DNA of 23,618 nt, taken from UBA5436 sp964346085. Its GTDB lineage: Bacteria; Bacillota; Clostridia; Saccharofermentanales; DTU023. Location: contig CAYFSZ010000015.1 of NCBI GenBank assembly GCA_964346085.1, forward strand, positions 1 through 23,618, read 5' to 3'. Under the pieces are notes generated by a model that saw only the letters and a program-made list of their open reading frames with translations, had not been told where the DNA came from and searched no databases. Position 1 is the first letter of the stretch. Each line of letters starts with the position of its first letter. This document shows, piece after piece, positions 8,206 through 16,690 of the stretch. The position numbers and the translations under genes are program-made.

Positions 8206-9162
8206 ATAAAAATTAGTGAATTTTGAATGACTAGAATATAAGTCATGATCTTTCTTATTTATTCCGTGATAATCACTACCTGCAGTTATTGGAACATTAA
8301 GTTTAAGAGCAATAGACTTCAATAATTTCTGATTTTCTATCGTGGCATCACTATGAAAAACTTCAACTCCAATCGCGTAAGCGGATTGCAATGCATGAAT
8401 TTTTCTATAAGCTAAGCCTTCATTTTCGCACCAACCGTATAGATGAGGATGTGCAATCACAGGTACTCCATTACACTTGATGATTTGCTTCGCAGCATCT
8501 TCAAGCTCAATAATTTTACGAGGAACATAAGCAGGTTTACCTTCTCCTAAAAAACTGTTAAAGGCTTCTGAAATATCTTTGCATATACCATTTTGGACAA
8601 GCCATTTTGCGACATCGACGCGACCCTTTGATTTTCCTTCTTTTTGTGAGGATAAATAGTCTTTCGGGATGTCAAAACCCAACTCATGAAGGCGTTCAAT
8701 CATTTGCATGTTTCTTTCACTTCGGGCTTGACGTTGTGTCTCTAGAAAAGGCTTCAATTTTAATATATCTTCTCCGATAAAATACCCTAATAAATGTACA
8801 TTTTGTCCTTCAAAAAAAACAGATAATTCTACACCAGGAACAAAGAGAGGAGAAGGACGAAGTGGACTGTCAAGGATTCCAGACAAATCTTTTCCGATAA
8901 TATCGTTTTGAATGAAATCATTATCGATGGAAATATTTTTTTTAAGCAATACCTCAACACCACTCATCGTGTCATGATCAGTTAAAGAGAAAAATAACAA
9001 TTTATTATTTCGAGCAAGATTGTAAATGTTATCTGGTGAATCAGAACCGTCTGATGCGGTAGAATGACAATGCAAGTCAATCATACCAAAATGAGTGATA
9101 GTATTTAAAAAGTTACTTAATAAATGATTCAACTTCTTATTTTTCCTTCCTGTGATTATCAT
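8197..9162 (-). CDS. PHP-domain metal-dependent phosphoesterase
   Basis: Up to 321 residues. The PHP metal site is complete: H31-x-H33 (DLHCHSTASDGS), H63 (TDHDT), E112 (PGVELS), H238 (IAHPH) and D297/H299 (GSDYHG). This matches the YciV/TrpH-like group, whose studied members remove phosphate from nucleoside 3',5'-bisphosphates or trim RNA 5' ends; the substrate here is unknown. About 30 residues (76-107) between the TDHDT and PGVELS motifs look like an insertion. The start is unsure. The ATG at 9162 has no ribosome binding site. GGAAGG (9145-9150) lies inside the reading frame and could serve a TTG at 9132. Family members usually begin at the MIDLHCH methionine (9084). The gene is transcribed divergently from pgk-tpi. 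Confidence 0.85.
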   Translation of the reverse strand: MIITGRKNKKLNHLLSNFLNTITHFGMIDLHCHSTASDGSDSPDNIYNLARNNKLLFFSLTDHDTMSGVEVLLKKNISIDNDFIQNDIIGKDLSGILDSPLRPSPLFVPGVELSVFFEGQNVHLLGYFIGEDILKLKPFLETQRQARSERNMQMIERLHELGFDIPKDYLSSQKEGKSKGRVDVAKWLVQNGICKDISEAFNSFLGEGKPAYVPRKIIELEDAAKQIIKCNGVPVIAHPHLYGWCENEGLAYRKIHALQSAYAIGVEVFHSDATIENQKLLKSIALKLNVPITAGSDYHGINKKDHDLYSSHSKFTNFYKK

Positions 9163-9222
9163 ATTCTATATAGATAGTAGCTTTTCATGTCCGCTTTTTC
9201 AATTTGAAAATGCAGAAAGAAT

Positions 9223-9251
9223 TTGTCAACAAAAGCTATTAGTTATACAAT
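9223..9251 (+). promoter_or_regulatory. Promoter of the pgk-tpi gene
   Basis: TTGTCA (9223-9228), a 17-base spacer and TACAAT (9246-9251) differ from the sigma-A consensus by one base in each box. The transcript would start near 9258, ahead of an inverted repeat and the AAGGGGA ribosome binding site. Confidence 0.72.
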
Positions 9252-9262
9252 ATCGTAAGTAA

Positions 9263-9280
9263 TTACAAGAATTGTTGTAA
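9263..9280 (+). promoter_or_regulatory. Operator-like inverted repeat downstream of the pgk-tpi promoter
   Basis: TTACAA-GAATTG-TTGTAA is an 18-bp near-perfect inverted repeat placed just after the predicted start site, where a repressor could block elongation. It is not a clear match to a Rex or CcpA site, and the binding protein is unknown. Confidence 0.4.
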
Positions 9281-9313
9281 ATCATAATAAAACTACAAAT
9301 AAGGGGAATTCTC

Positions 9314-11254
9314 ATGAGTGTAAAAAAGAAAAATATTGAGAACGTGAATGTTGAAAACAAAAAAGTAATTGTTCGCGTTGATTTTAATGTACCGCTAGAC
9401 AAAGCGACAGGCGAAATTTCTGATGACAAAAGAATCAGAGCTGCTTTACCAACAATCGAATATTTGGTAGATCACAAAGCAAAAGTTATTTTGATGTCAC
9501 ATATGGGCAGACCAAAAGGATTTGATGAAAAATTATCCATGAAAAAAGCAGCTGCTCGTTTAGGTGAATTATTAGGTAAAGAAATTATCGTTGCTAAAGA
9601 TGTTGTTGGCGAAGATGCAAAAGCAAAAGCTGAAGCATTACAAGCTGGTGAAATTTTGATGCTTGAGAACCTTCGTTATCATGGCGAAGAAACAAAAAAC
9701 AAACCAGAATTTGCTCGTGAATTAGCTTCAATGGCTGATATCTATGTAAATGATGCTTTCGGCACAGCACATAGAGCGCATGCATCTACAGCAGGTGTTG
9801 CGAATTATTTACCAGCTTATGCAGGTTATTTAATCCAAAAAGAAATTGACATCATGGGTGGAGCGATTGCAGAGCCTAAGCAACCATTCGTTGCTATTTT
9901 AGGCGGGGCAAAAGTTTCTGATAAAATCGGCGTTATCCGTAATTTATTAAACAAAGTAGAAACACTAATTATTGGTGGAGGTATGGCATATACTTTCCTC
10001 AAAGCAAAGGGCTATGAAATCGGTACTTCTTTATGTGAAGACGATAAAGTTGAATTAGCAAAACAATTATTAGAAGAAGCAAAAGAAAAAAATATCAACT
10101 TATTATTACCTGTTGATACAGTTGTTGCTTCTGAATTTAAAGCAGATGCTGAACCAAGCGTAGTTGCTTCTGATGCAATTCCTGAAGACAAAATGGGCTT
10201 AGATATTGGCCCAAAAACAATCGAACTTTTCTCCGATGCAGTGAGCAAAGCAGGAACAGTTGTTTGGAATGGTCCTATGGGCGTTTTCGAATTTGAAGCA
10301 TTCGCAAAAGGAACAAAAGCAGTTGCTGAAGCATTAGCTAATTCTGATGCAATCAGCATTGTTGGCGGTGGAGATTCTGCAGCAGCAGTCGAATTATTAG
10401 GATTTGCTGACAAAATCACACATATCTCAACTGGTGGCGGCGCTTCTTTAGAATTATTAGAAGGTAAAGTTTTACCTGGAATTGATGCAATTCAAGATGA
10501 CGTACAACGTAAAACAGTTGCAGCTGGTAACTGGAAAATGAATGCTGGCACTCCTCAAGAAGCAGAAAAATTATTAACAGAATTATTACCATTAGTAAAA
10601 GATGCAAAAAACTCAATCGTGATTGGTGTTCCTTTCACAGCGATCAGTAAAGCTTTGGAAGTTACAGCTTATACCAATGTGAAAATTGCCGCAGAAAATT
10701 GTCATTTTGAAGACAAAGGTGCATACACAGGTGAAGTTTCAGCTAAAATGCTCGCAGAAATGGGTGTTCCTTACGTTATCATCGGTCACTCCGAACGTAG
10801 AGAATATTTCAACGAAACAAATGAAACTGTTAACTTAAAAGCAAAAGCAGCTATCAACTGGGGCGTTAGACCAATTGTTTGCTGTGGTGAAAGTTTAGAA
10901 CAAAGAGAAGAAGGCCAAACATTTGACTGGATTAAAGAACAGATCACAGAAGGTTTAGCTGGTATTCCTGCAGAAAAGATGAGCTTTGTCACAATTGCCT
11001 ATGAACCAATTTGGGCAATCGGAACAGGAAAAACTGCAAGTGATGAACAAGCACAAGAAGTTTGCGGCTATATTCGTGAATTAGTTGTCGAACTTTATGG
11101 CAAAGACATTGCTGATTCTTTAGCAATCTTATACGGTGGTTCAGTGAATGCAGGCAATGCAGAAAGTTTGTTTACACAACCAGATATTGATGGGGGATTA
11201 GTTGGTGGTGCTTCACTTAAACCAAATGATTTCAGTGTTATCTGCCACGCATAA
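9314..11254 (+). CDS. pgk-tpiA: Fused phosphoglycerate kinase / triosephosphate isomerase
   Basis: A single 646-residue frame encodes two complete glycolytic enzymes. Residues 1-390 are phosphoglycerate kinase: VDFNVPL (22-28), SHMGRPKG (62-69), LENLRYHGEE (117-126), the GGAKVSDKIGVI nucleotide region (197-208), and the glycine-rich GGGDSA (351-356). It converts 1,3-bisphosphoglycerate plus ADP to 3-phosphoglycerate plus ATP. Residues ~399-646 are triosephosphate isomerase with substrate Lys408 (NWKMN), catalytic His492 (GHSERRE), Glu564 (AYEPIWAIGTG) and the phosphate-binding YGGSV (607-611). They are joined by a linker of about eight residues with no stop, frameshift or internal ribosome binding site that I can see. 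A similar PGK-TIM fusion is known from Thermotoga. The start follows AAGGGGA at a good distance. The gene has its own promoter and terminator. Confidence 0.96.
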   Translation: MSVKKKNIENVNVENKKVIVRVDFNVPLDKATGEISDDKRIRAALPTIEYLVDHKAKVILMSHMGRPKGFDEKLSMKKAAARLGELLGKEIIVAKDVVGEDAKAKAEALQAGEILMLENLRYHGEETKNKPEFARELASMADIYVNDAFGTAHRAHASTAGVANYLPAYAGYLIQKEIDIMGGAIAEPKQPFVAILGGAKVSDKIGVIRNLLNKVETLIIGGGMAYTFLKAKGYEIGTSLCEDDKVELAKQLLEEAKEKNINLLLPVDTVVASEFKADAEPSVVASDAIPEDKMGLDIGPKTIELFSDAVSKAGTVVWNGPMGVFEFEAFAKGTKAVAEALANSDAISIVGGGDSAAAVELLGFADKITHISTGGGASLELLEGKVLPGIDAIQDDVQRKTVAAGNWKMNAGTPQEAEKLLTELLPLVKDAKNSIVIGVPFTAISKALEVTAYTNVKIAAENCHFEDKGAYTGEVSAKMLAEMGVPYVIIGHSERREYFNETNETVNLKAKAAINWGVRPIVCCGESLEQREEGQTFDWIKEQITEGLAGIPAEKMSFVTIAYEPIWAIGTGKTASDEQAQEVCGYIRELVVELYGKDIADSLAILYGGSVNAGNAESLFTQPDIDGGLVGGASLKPNDFSVICHA

Positions 11255-11267
11255 TAGTAAAAGAAAC

Positions 11268-11296
11268 AAAAGGCTCAAGTCTATCTTGAGCCTTTT
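11268..11296 (+). terminator. Intrinsic terminator after pgk-tpi
   Basis: A perfect 12-bp stem, AAAAGGCTCAAG (11268-11279) against CTTGAGCCTTTT (11285-11296), has a five-base loop. The T tract is only four long, so some readthrough into gpmI is plausible. Confidence 0.82.
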
Positions 11297-11312
11297 ACAT
11301 ACCAAATAAGAG

Positions 11313-11340
11313 AGTGAACAGTATTGCTTGTTCACTTTTT
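11313..11340 (+). terminator. Second terminator-like hairpin in the gpmI leader
   Basis: AGTGAACA (11313-11320) pairs perfectly with TGTTCACT (11329-11336) across an eight-base loop, followed by TTTTT. It ends two bases before the gpmI ribosome binding site. It may be a back-up terminator, an attenuator or a processing hairpin, and it could equally be an operator (GTGAACA-N8-TGTTCAC). Confidence 0.6.
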
Positions 11341-11354
11341 ACAGGAGAGAAAAA

Positions 11355-12926
11355 ATGGCAAAAAATGCAAGAAGACCTGTCGCTTTGTTTGTCTTGGACG
11401 GCGTAGGGATTAATATTAGACATCAAGACAATGCAGTCTTTGCAGCCAATACACCTAACTTAGACAAATATTTAGCAAATTGGCCAAATACTTCCATTAA
11501 AACATCTGGTTTAGACGTTGGCTTACCTGATGGACAAATGGGTAACTCTGAAGTTGGGCATATGAATATCGGTGCTGGACGTGTTGTTTATCAAGACTTA
11601 AGCCGTATCACAAAAGCAATCGATGACGGTGATTTTTTTGAAAATGAAGTATTATTATCCGCTATTAACCATGCAAAAGAAAACAATACAGCATTAAATA
11701 TTTTAGGATTATTATCTGATGGTGGCGTTCACAGTCATCAAGAACATTTATATGCTTTATTAAAAATGGCTAAAGATAATGGATTACAAAATGTAAATAT
11801 CCATGCTTTTTATGATGGACGTGATGTTGCAACCACAGCAGGCGTAGGCTATACAGAAGCATTGCAAGAAAAAATCAAAGAAATTGGTGTTGGTCAGATC
11901 GCATCTGTTAGTGGACGTTACTATGCGATGGATCGTGATAATCGCTGGGAACGAGTGAAATTAGCATATGATGCAATCACGAATGTTGCTGAAAGAACAG
12001 CACAAGATCCTGTGCAAGTACTACGTGATTCCTACGAAGCTGGCGTAACAGATGAGTTTATTATCCCGACAACAATCGTTAATGCAAATAACGAACCTGT
12101 TGGTCCTATCAATGAAAATGACAGTGTGATTTTCATTAATTTCCGTCCTGATCGTGCACGTCAAATTACAAGAGCTTTAAAACAACCAGATTTCGATGCT
12201 TTCGCAAGAGAAAAAGATTTTACAAATCTTTTCTACGTTACAATGACACAATATCATATGGACTTTTATGATTTCCCAAATGTTCAAGTTGCTTATGCAC
12301 CACAAAACTTGAATAATACATTTGGTCAATACGTTTCATCTGTTGGCAAAACTCAGTTGAGAATTGCTGAAACAGAAAAATATCCACATGTTACTTTCTT
12401 CTTTAATGGTGGTGTTGAAAAAGAATATGAAGGTGAAGACAGAGCATTATTACCTTCTCCAAAAGTTGCAACATATGATTTGAAACCAGAAATGAGTGCT
12501 TATGATATCACAGATGAATTGATGAAACGTCTTGAATCAGATAAATATGATGCCATCATTTGCAATTATGCAAATGGTGATATGGTTGGCCACACTGGTG
12601 TTTTCGATGCAGCTGTAGCAGCAGTTGAAGCTGTTGATGAATGTGTTGGAAGAGTCGTTGAAAAGATATTAGAAATGGGTGGCGTTGCTATTTTAACAGC
12701 AGATCATGGAAACTGTGAACAAATGGTTGACCCTGTGACACATGAAATCTTTACTGCCCATACAACTTTTGAAGTTCGCGTTGTAACAGTTGGTCAAGAC
12801 GAATTTGAACTACGTAGAGGTGGCCGTTTAGCAGATTTAGCACCAACGATGTTAGATTTAATGGGCTTAATTCAACCTGAAGAAATGACAGGTGAAACAC
12901 TATTAATCCATGAAAAAAGTGAGTGA
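11355..12926 (+). CDS. gpmI: 2,3-bisphosphoglycerate-independent phosphoglycerate mutase
   Basis: This cytosolic glycolytic enzyme of 523 residues interconverts 3- and 2-phosphoglycerate using two Mn ions and a phosphoserine intermediate. Visible are D15 (FVLDGVG), the catalytic S65 in GQMGNSEVGHMNIGAG, FYDGRDV, FRPDRARQ and the metal-binding D450-H451 (TADHGNCEQM). The length is ordinary for the family. I use ATG 11355 because AGGAG (11343-11347) lies seven bases upstream. An in-frame TTG at 11328 would translate through that site and the leader hairpin. It continues the pathway from pgk-tpi. No promoter is evident between the two genes, so transcription may depend on readthrough or on a promoter I did not recognise. 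Confidence 0.95.
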   Translation: MAKNARRPVALFVLDGVGINIRHQDNAVFAANTPNLDKYLANWPNTSIKTSGLDVGLPDGQMGNSEVGHMNIGAGRVVYQDLSRITKAIDDGDFFENEVLLSAINHAKENNTALNILGLLSDGGVHSHQEHLYALLKMAKDNGLQNVNIHAFYDGRDVATTAGVGYTEALQEKIKEIGVGQIASVSGRYYAMDRDNRWERVKLAYDAITNVAERTAQDPVQVLRDSYEAGVTDEFIIPTTIVNANNEPVGPINENDSVIFINFRPDRARQITRALKQPDFDAFAREKDFTNLFYVTMTQYHMDFYDFPNVQVAYAPQNLNNTFGQYVSSVGKTQLRIAETEKYPHVTFFFNGGVEKEYEGEDRALLPSPKVATYDLKPEMSAYDITDELMKRLESDKYDAIICNYANGDMVGHTGVFDAAVAAVEAVDECVGRVVEKILEMGGVAILTADHGNCEQMVDPVTHEIFTAHTTFEVRVVTVGQDEFELRRGGRLADLAPTMLDLMGLIQPEEMTGETLLIHEKSE

Positions 12927-12939
12927 AATCACTTTTTTT
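12913..12939 (+). terminator. Intrinsic terminator overlapping the gpmI stop codon
   Basis: A 10-bp stem, AAAAAAGTGA (12913-12922) against TCACTTTTTT (12929-12938), surrounds a six-base loop in which the TGA stop (12924-12926) sits. The last gpmI codons therefore form the terminator's left arm. Confidence 0.85.
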
Positions 12940-12965
12940 GAAAAGTTGATATGTTATAGTATAAA
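12938..12965 (+). promoter_or_regulatory. Upstream promoter candidate (P1) of nifJ
   Basis: An extended -10 TGTTATAGT (12952-12960) overlaps an alternative TTGAAA-16-TATAAA pair (12938-12943 and 12960-12965). Transcription from either would start at about the left edge of the long inverted repeat, placing that hairpin at the 5' end of the RNA. Confidence 0.4.
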
Positions 12966-12966
12966 A

Positions 12967-13003
12967 CACAGAGATTTTCACGTTTTTTGTGAGAATCTCT
13001 GTG
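12967..13003 (+). promoter_or_regulatory. Long inverted repeat between the nifJ promoters
   Basis: A 15-bp arm, CACAGAGATTTTCAC (12967-12981), faces GTGAGAATCTCTGTG (12989-13003) with one G-U pair and a GTTTTTT loop. No T tract follows on the plus strand, so it is a poor terminator. It covers the place where a -35 box of the downstream promoter would be, which suits an operator or a 5' RNA hairpin. The function is inferred from position only. Confidence 0.55.
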
Positions 13004-13009
13004 CATATG

Positions 13010-13018
13010 TGTTATAAT
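13010..13018 (+). promoter_or_regulatory. Extended -10 promoter (P2) of nifJ
   Basis: TGTTATAAT matches the extended -10 consensus perfectly. No -35 box is clear; that position falls in the right arm of the inverted repeat. The predicted start near 13025 leaves a ~50-nt leader. Confidence 0.6.
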
Positions 13019-13077
13019 AACAAGGTGTAATTTTAGACAAATATACAATCGTTTTATTTCAGTCAAAGGAGAGAAAT

Positions 13078-16000
13078 ATGACAAAAGAGAAAAAATTTAT
13101 GACGATGGACGGAAATACCGCTGCCGCATATACTTCATATGCTTTTTCCGAAGTAGCAGGTATTTATCCTATTACTCCATCATCACCAATGGCAGACTAT
13201 GTCGATCAATGGGCACAAGAAGGTAGAAAAAATATCTTCGGCCAAACTGTTAACGTAATCGAGATGCAGTCAGAAGCAGGTGCTGCTGGTTTCGTACACG
13301 GTTCTTTAGCAACAGGCGCATTAACAACAACTTATACTGCTTCCCAAGGATTATTGTTAATGATACCAAATATGTATAAAATTGCCGGTGAATTATTACC
13401 TGGTGTTTTCCATGTATCCGCAAGAGCGATTGCTGGACAGGCTTTATCTATATTTGGTGATCAATCTGACGTTATGGCATGCCGCCAAACAGGTTTTGCA
13501 ATGCTTGCTTCTTCAAGCGTTCAAGAAGCTCATGAAATTGCAGCAGTTGCTCACTTAGCAGCAATTAAAGGTCGTGTACCTTTCTTACATTTCTTCGATG
13601 GTTTCAGAACTTCTCATGAAATTCAAAAAATCGAAGTAATGGATTATGATGATTTGGCAAAATTAGTTGATATGGATGCAGTTGAAGCGTTCCGTAAACG
13701 TGGTTTAAGCCCAAATGATCCAGTTATCCGTGGTACAGCTCAAAACCCAGATGTTAACTTCCAAGCTCGTGAAGCTTCCAATCCTTTCTATGATAACTTA
13801 TTACCAATCGTAGAAGATTACATGACAGAAATTAGTAACTTAACTGGCCGTGAATATAAACCATTCGTTTATTATGGAGCAGAAGATGCTGAAGAAATCA
13901 TCGTATGTATGGGTTCTGTTTATGATACAGTTTGCGAAACTGTTGATTACTTAAATGCAAATGGTAGAAAAGTCGGTGTTATTCATGTTTACTTATATCG
14001 TCCTTTCTCCATCGAAAGAATTCGTGAAGCAATTCCTGCAAGCGTTAAGAAAATCGCTGTTTTAGATCGTACAAAAGAACCTGGTTCACAAGGCGAACCT
14101 TTATATCTTGATGTTATCAGCGCATTCAAAGGCGAAAATGATGCTCCAGTAATCGTTGGTGGCCGTTATGGTTTAGGTTCAAAAGATACAACACCTGATC
14201 AAATCAATGCTGTATACAAAAATTTACAAAATGCAACACCATTAGATCGTTTCACAATCGGTATCAATGATGATGTAACACATTTATCATTGCCAATTTC
14301 AGAATCTATTGATGTTACAAAAGAAGGCACAGTTGCTGCACGTTTCTGGGGTTTAGGCTCAGACGGTACAGTTGGTGCAAATAAAAACTCCATCAAAATT
14401 ATCGGTGACCATACTGATATGTATGCACAAGCATATTTCAGCTATGACTCCAAAAAATCTGGTGGTATCACAATTTCTGACTTGCGTTTTGGTAGCCAAC
14501 CAATCCGTGCTCCTTACTTAGTAGGTAGTGCAGACTTTATCGCTTGCCATAATCAATCCTATGTTGATAAATATGACATGCTTGCTCCTTTGAAAAAAGG
14601 TGGTTCATTCTTATTGAATACACAATGGAGTGTAGAAGAATTAGAAGAACACTTACCTGGTAAAATGAAACGTTTCTTAGCAGAAAATGATATTAATTTC
14701 TACACAATCAATGCTGTTGACTTAGCTGCAAAAATCGGTTTAGGTTCAAGAATTAACACAATTTGCCAAGCTGCTTATTTCAAAATTACAGAAGTTATTC
14801 CTGTAGAAGAAGCTGTTGATTATATGAAGAAAATGATTGTAAAATCATACGGAAAAAAAGGTGAAGAAGTTGTTAATATGAACTATGCAGCTGTTGATGC
14901 AGGTATTGAAAATGTTCATAAAGTAGAAGTTCCTGCTGAATGGGCAAATGCTGAAGATAAAGCATTACCAGTTCGTGAAGCTCCTGATTTCGTGAAAAAT
15001 ATTGCTGATGTGATGAATCGTCAAGAAGGAGACTCTTTACCAGTTTCTGCTTTCGTAGAACGTGAAGATGGTACAATCCCTGTTGGTACATCACAATATG
15101 AAAAACGCGGTATCGCAATTAATATTCCATCATGGCAACCAGACAAATGTATTCAATGTAATCAATGTTCATTTGTTTGCCCACATGCTGTTATCCGTCC
15201 AGTTTTATTAGATGACGAAGAATCAGCAAAAGCTCCTGAAGGATTTATCACAATTGGTGGTTCAAAACCATATGATAAATTCCAATACAGAATTCAAGTT
15301 TCCGTATTAGACTGTACTGGTTGTGGATCTTGCGCAAATGTATGTCCTAAAGACGCATTAGTGATGGAACCAATCGAAGACCATATGCATCAAGCAGATT
15401 ACTGGACATTTGTTCAAGAAGAAGTTGCTCCTAAAGCTAACCCAATGAAGAAAACAACAGTAAAAGGTTCACAGTTTGAACAACCATTACTCGAGTTCTC
15501 AGGCGCATGTGCTGGCTGTGGTGAAACTCCATATATCAAATTAATCACTCAATTATTTGGTGATAGAATGCAGATTTCTAATGCAACAGGTTGTAGCTCA
15601 ATCTGGGGTGGATCTTCACCTTCTTCTCCATATACAACAGACAAAGATGGCAATGGTCCTGCATGGGCAAATTCCCTCTTTGAAGATGCTGCAGAACATG
15701 GTTTGGGTATGCATTTAGGTGCAAAACAAATCCGTGATAGAGCTCGTAAAACATTAGAAGACTTAGTTGCTTTAGATGCAGATGCAAGCGTAAATGAAGC
15801 AGTACAAGCTTGGGTTGATAATTATGAAAACGGCGAAGCTTCTCGTGAATTAACACATAATTTAGTAGATGCATTAAAAGCCTATGATGGTGATAATGCA
15901 GATGCAAAAGCTTTCATCGAATCTGCTTTAGAATTAGAAGATTACTTAATGAAACGTTCATCATGGATTATCGGTGGTGACGGTTGGGCATACGATATCG

Positions 16001-16626
16001 GCTTCGGCGGTGTAGACCATGTCTTAGCGTCTGGTGAAGATATCAATATCTTTGTTCTAGATACAGAAATTTACTCCAATACTGGTGGTCAAGCTTCTAA
16101 AGCTACTCCATTAGGTGCGATTGCTCAATTCGCAGCTGGTGGTAAACCAGTTAGAAAGAAAGATCTTGGCTTAATGGCTACAACATATGGTTATGTCTAT
16201 GTTGGACAAATCGCTATGGGTGCTAACCAAGCTCATACATTAAAAGTGATTGCTGAAGCAGAAGCTTATCCAGGACCATCCATCATCATCGCTTATGCTC
16301 CATGTATTTCACATGGTATCAAAGGCGGCTTAACAATTTCACAAACACGTGAAAAAGATGCGGTTGAAACAGGTTACTGGCACTTATGGAACTATGATCC
16401 AAGAAAAGAAGAAAATGGTGAAAACCCATTCACATTAACTTCAAAAGCACCAACAAGAGCATTCCGTGAATTTGTTGAAAAAGAAGTTCGTTACACATCA
16501 TTAAGAAGAAAATATGATGAAGAAACTGTTGATGCTATCTTTGCTCAAGGAGAAAAAGCTGCTAAAGATCGTTACAATACCTATGTTCGATTAGCAGAAG
16601 CAAAATATGGTGAAGATGAAGAATAA
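13078..16626 (+). CDS. nifJ: Pyruvate:ferredoxin (flavodoxin) oxidoreductase
   Basis: This single-chain 1182-residue enzyme oxidises pyruvate and CoA to acetyl-CoA and CO2 and passes electrons to ferredoxin or flavodoxin, the usual route in anaerobes. The N-terminal domain has the GIYPITPSSPMAD signature. The ferredoxin-like domain holds two [4Fe-4S] motifs, C691/C694/C697/C701 and C746/C749/C752/C756. The proximal cluster ligands C811, C814, C839 (NATGCSS) and C1076 (YAPCISHG) are all present. The thiamine-diphosphate region is GGDGWAYDIGFGG (D968 region) through NTGGQ. Length and order match the Desulfovibrio-type homodimeric enzyme. AGGAG sets the start. It has its own promoters and a terminator, so it is monocistronic and follows the glycolytic genes without sharing their transcript. 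Confidence 0.97.
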   Translation: MTKEKKFMTMDGNTAAAYTSYAFSEVAGIYPITPSSPMADYVDQWAQEGRKNIFGQTVNVIEMQSEAGAAGFVHGSLATGALTTTYTASQGLLLMIPNMYKIAGELLPGVFHVSARAIAGQALSIFGDQSDVMACRQTGFAMLASSSVQEAHEIAAVAHLAAIKGRVPFLHFFDGFRTSHEIQKIEVMDYDDLAKLVDMDAVEAFRKRGLSPNDPVIRGTAQNPDVNFQAREASNPFYDNLLPIVEDYMTEISNLTGREYKPFVYYGAEDAEEIIVCMGSVYDTVCETVDYLNANGRKVGVIHVYLYRPFSIERIREAIPASVKKIAVLDRTKEPGSQGEPLYLDVISAFKGENDAPVIVGGRYGLGSKDTTPDQINAVYKNLQNATPLDRFTIGINDDVTHLSLPISESIDVTKEGTVAARFWGLGSDGTVGANKNSIKIIGDHTDMYAQAYFSYDSKKSGGITISDLRFGSQPIRAPYLVGSADFIACHNQSYVDKYDMLAPLKKGGSFLLNTQWSVEELEEHLPGKMKRFLAENDINFYTINAVDLAAKIGLGSRINTICQAAYFKITEVIPVEEAVDYMKKMIVKSYGKKGEEVVNMNYAAVDAGIENVHKVEVPAEWANAEDKALPVREAPDFVKNIADVMNRQEGDSLPVSAFVEREDGTIPVGTSQYEKRGIAINIPSWQPDKCIQCNQCSFVCPHAVIRPVLLDDEESAKAPEGFITIGGSKPYDKFQYRIQVSVLDCTGCGSCANVCPKDALVMEPIEDHMHQADYWTFVQEEVAPKANPMKKTTVKGSQFEQPLLEFSGACAGCGETPYIKLITQLFGDRMQISNATGCSSIWGGSSPSSPYTTDKDGNGPAWANSLFEDAAEHGLGMHLGAKQIRDRARKTLEDLVALDADASVNEAVQAWVDNYENGEASRELTHNLVDALKAYDGDNADAKAFIESALELEDYLMKRSSWIIGGDGWAYDIGFGGVDHVLASGEDINIFVLDTEIYSNTGGQASKATPLGAIAQFAAGGKPVRKKDLGLMATTYGYVYVGQIAMGANQAHTLKVIAEAEAYPGPSIIIAYAPCISHGIKGGLTISQTREKDAVETGYWHLWNYDPRKEENGENPFTLTSKAPTRAFREFVEKEVRYTSLRRKYDEETVDAIFAQGEKAAKDRYNTYVRLAEAKYGEDEE

Positions 16627-16690
16627 TTTTCTTCAAATCTATTAGTAGTTTATAAATCTTAAAACTACTGAAAGTAAATCAATCATAATA

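Noticed and set aside
10012..10419. 135-codon open frame antisense to the pgk-tpi gene
   Set aside because: Low-complexity Ala/Ser/Asn translation that mirrors the codon pattern of the sense gene; no ribosome binding site or family resemblance.
10480..10515. Programmed frameshift or internal start separating PGK from TIM
   Set aside because: The frame is continuous, and I saw neither a slippery site with a downstream structure nor a ribosome binding site before the TIM portion.
16644..16669. AGTAGTTT/AAACTACT hairpin after nifJ as a terminator
   Set aside because: No T tract follows and a much better terminator lies ~30 bases downstream.
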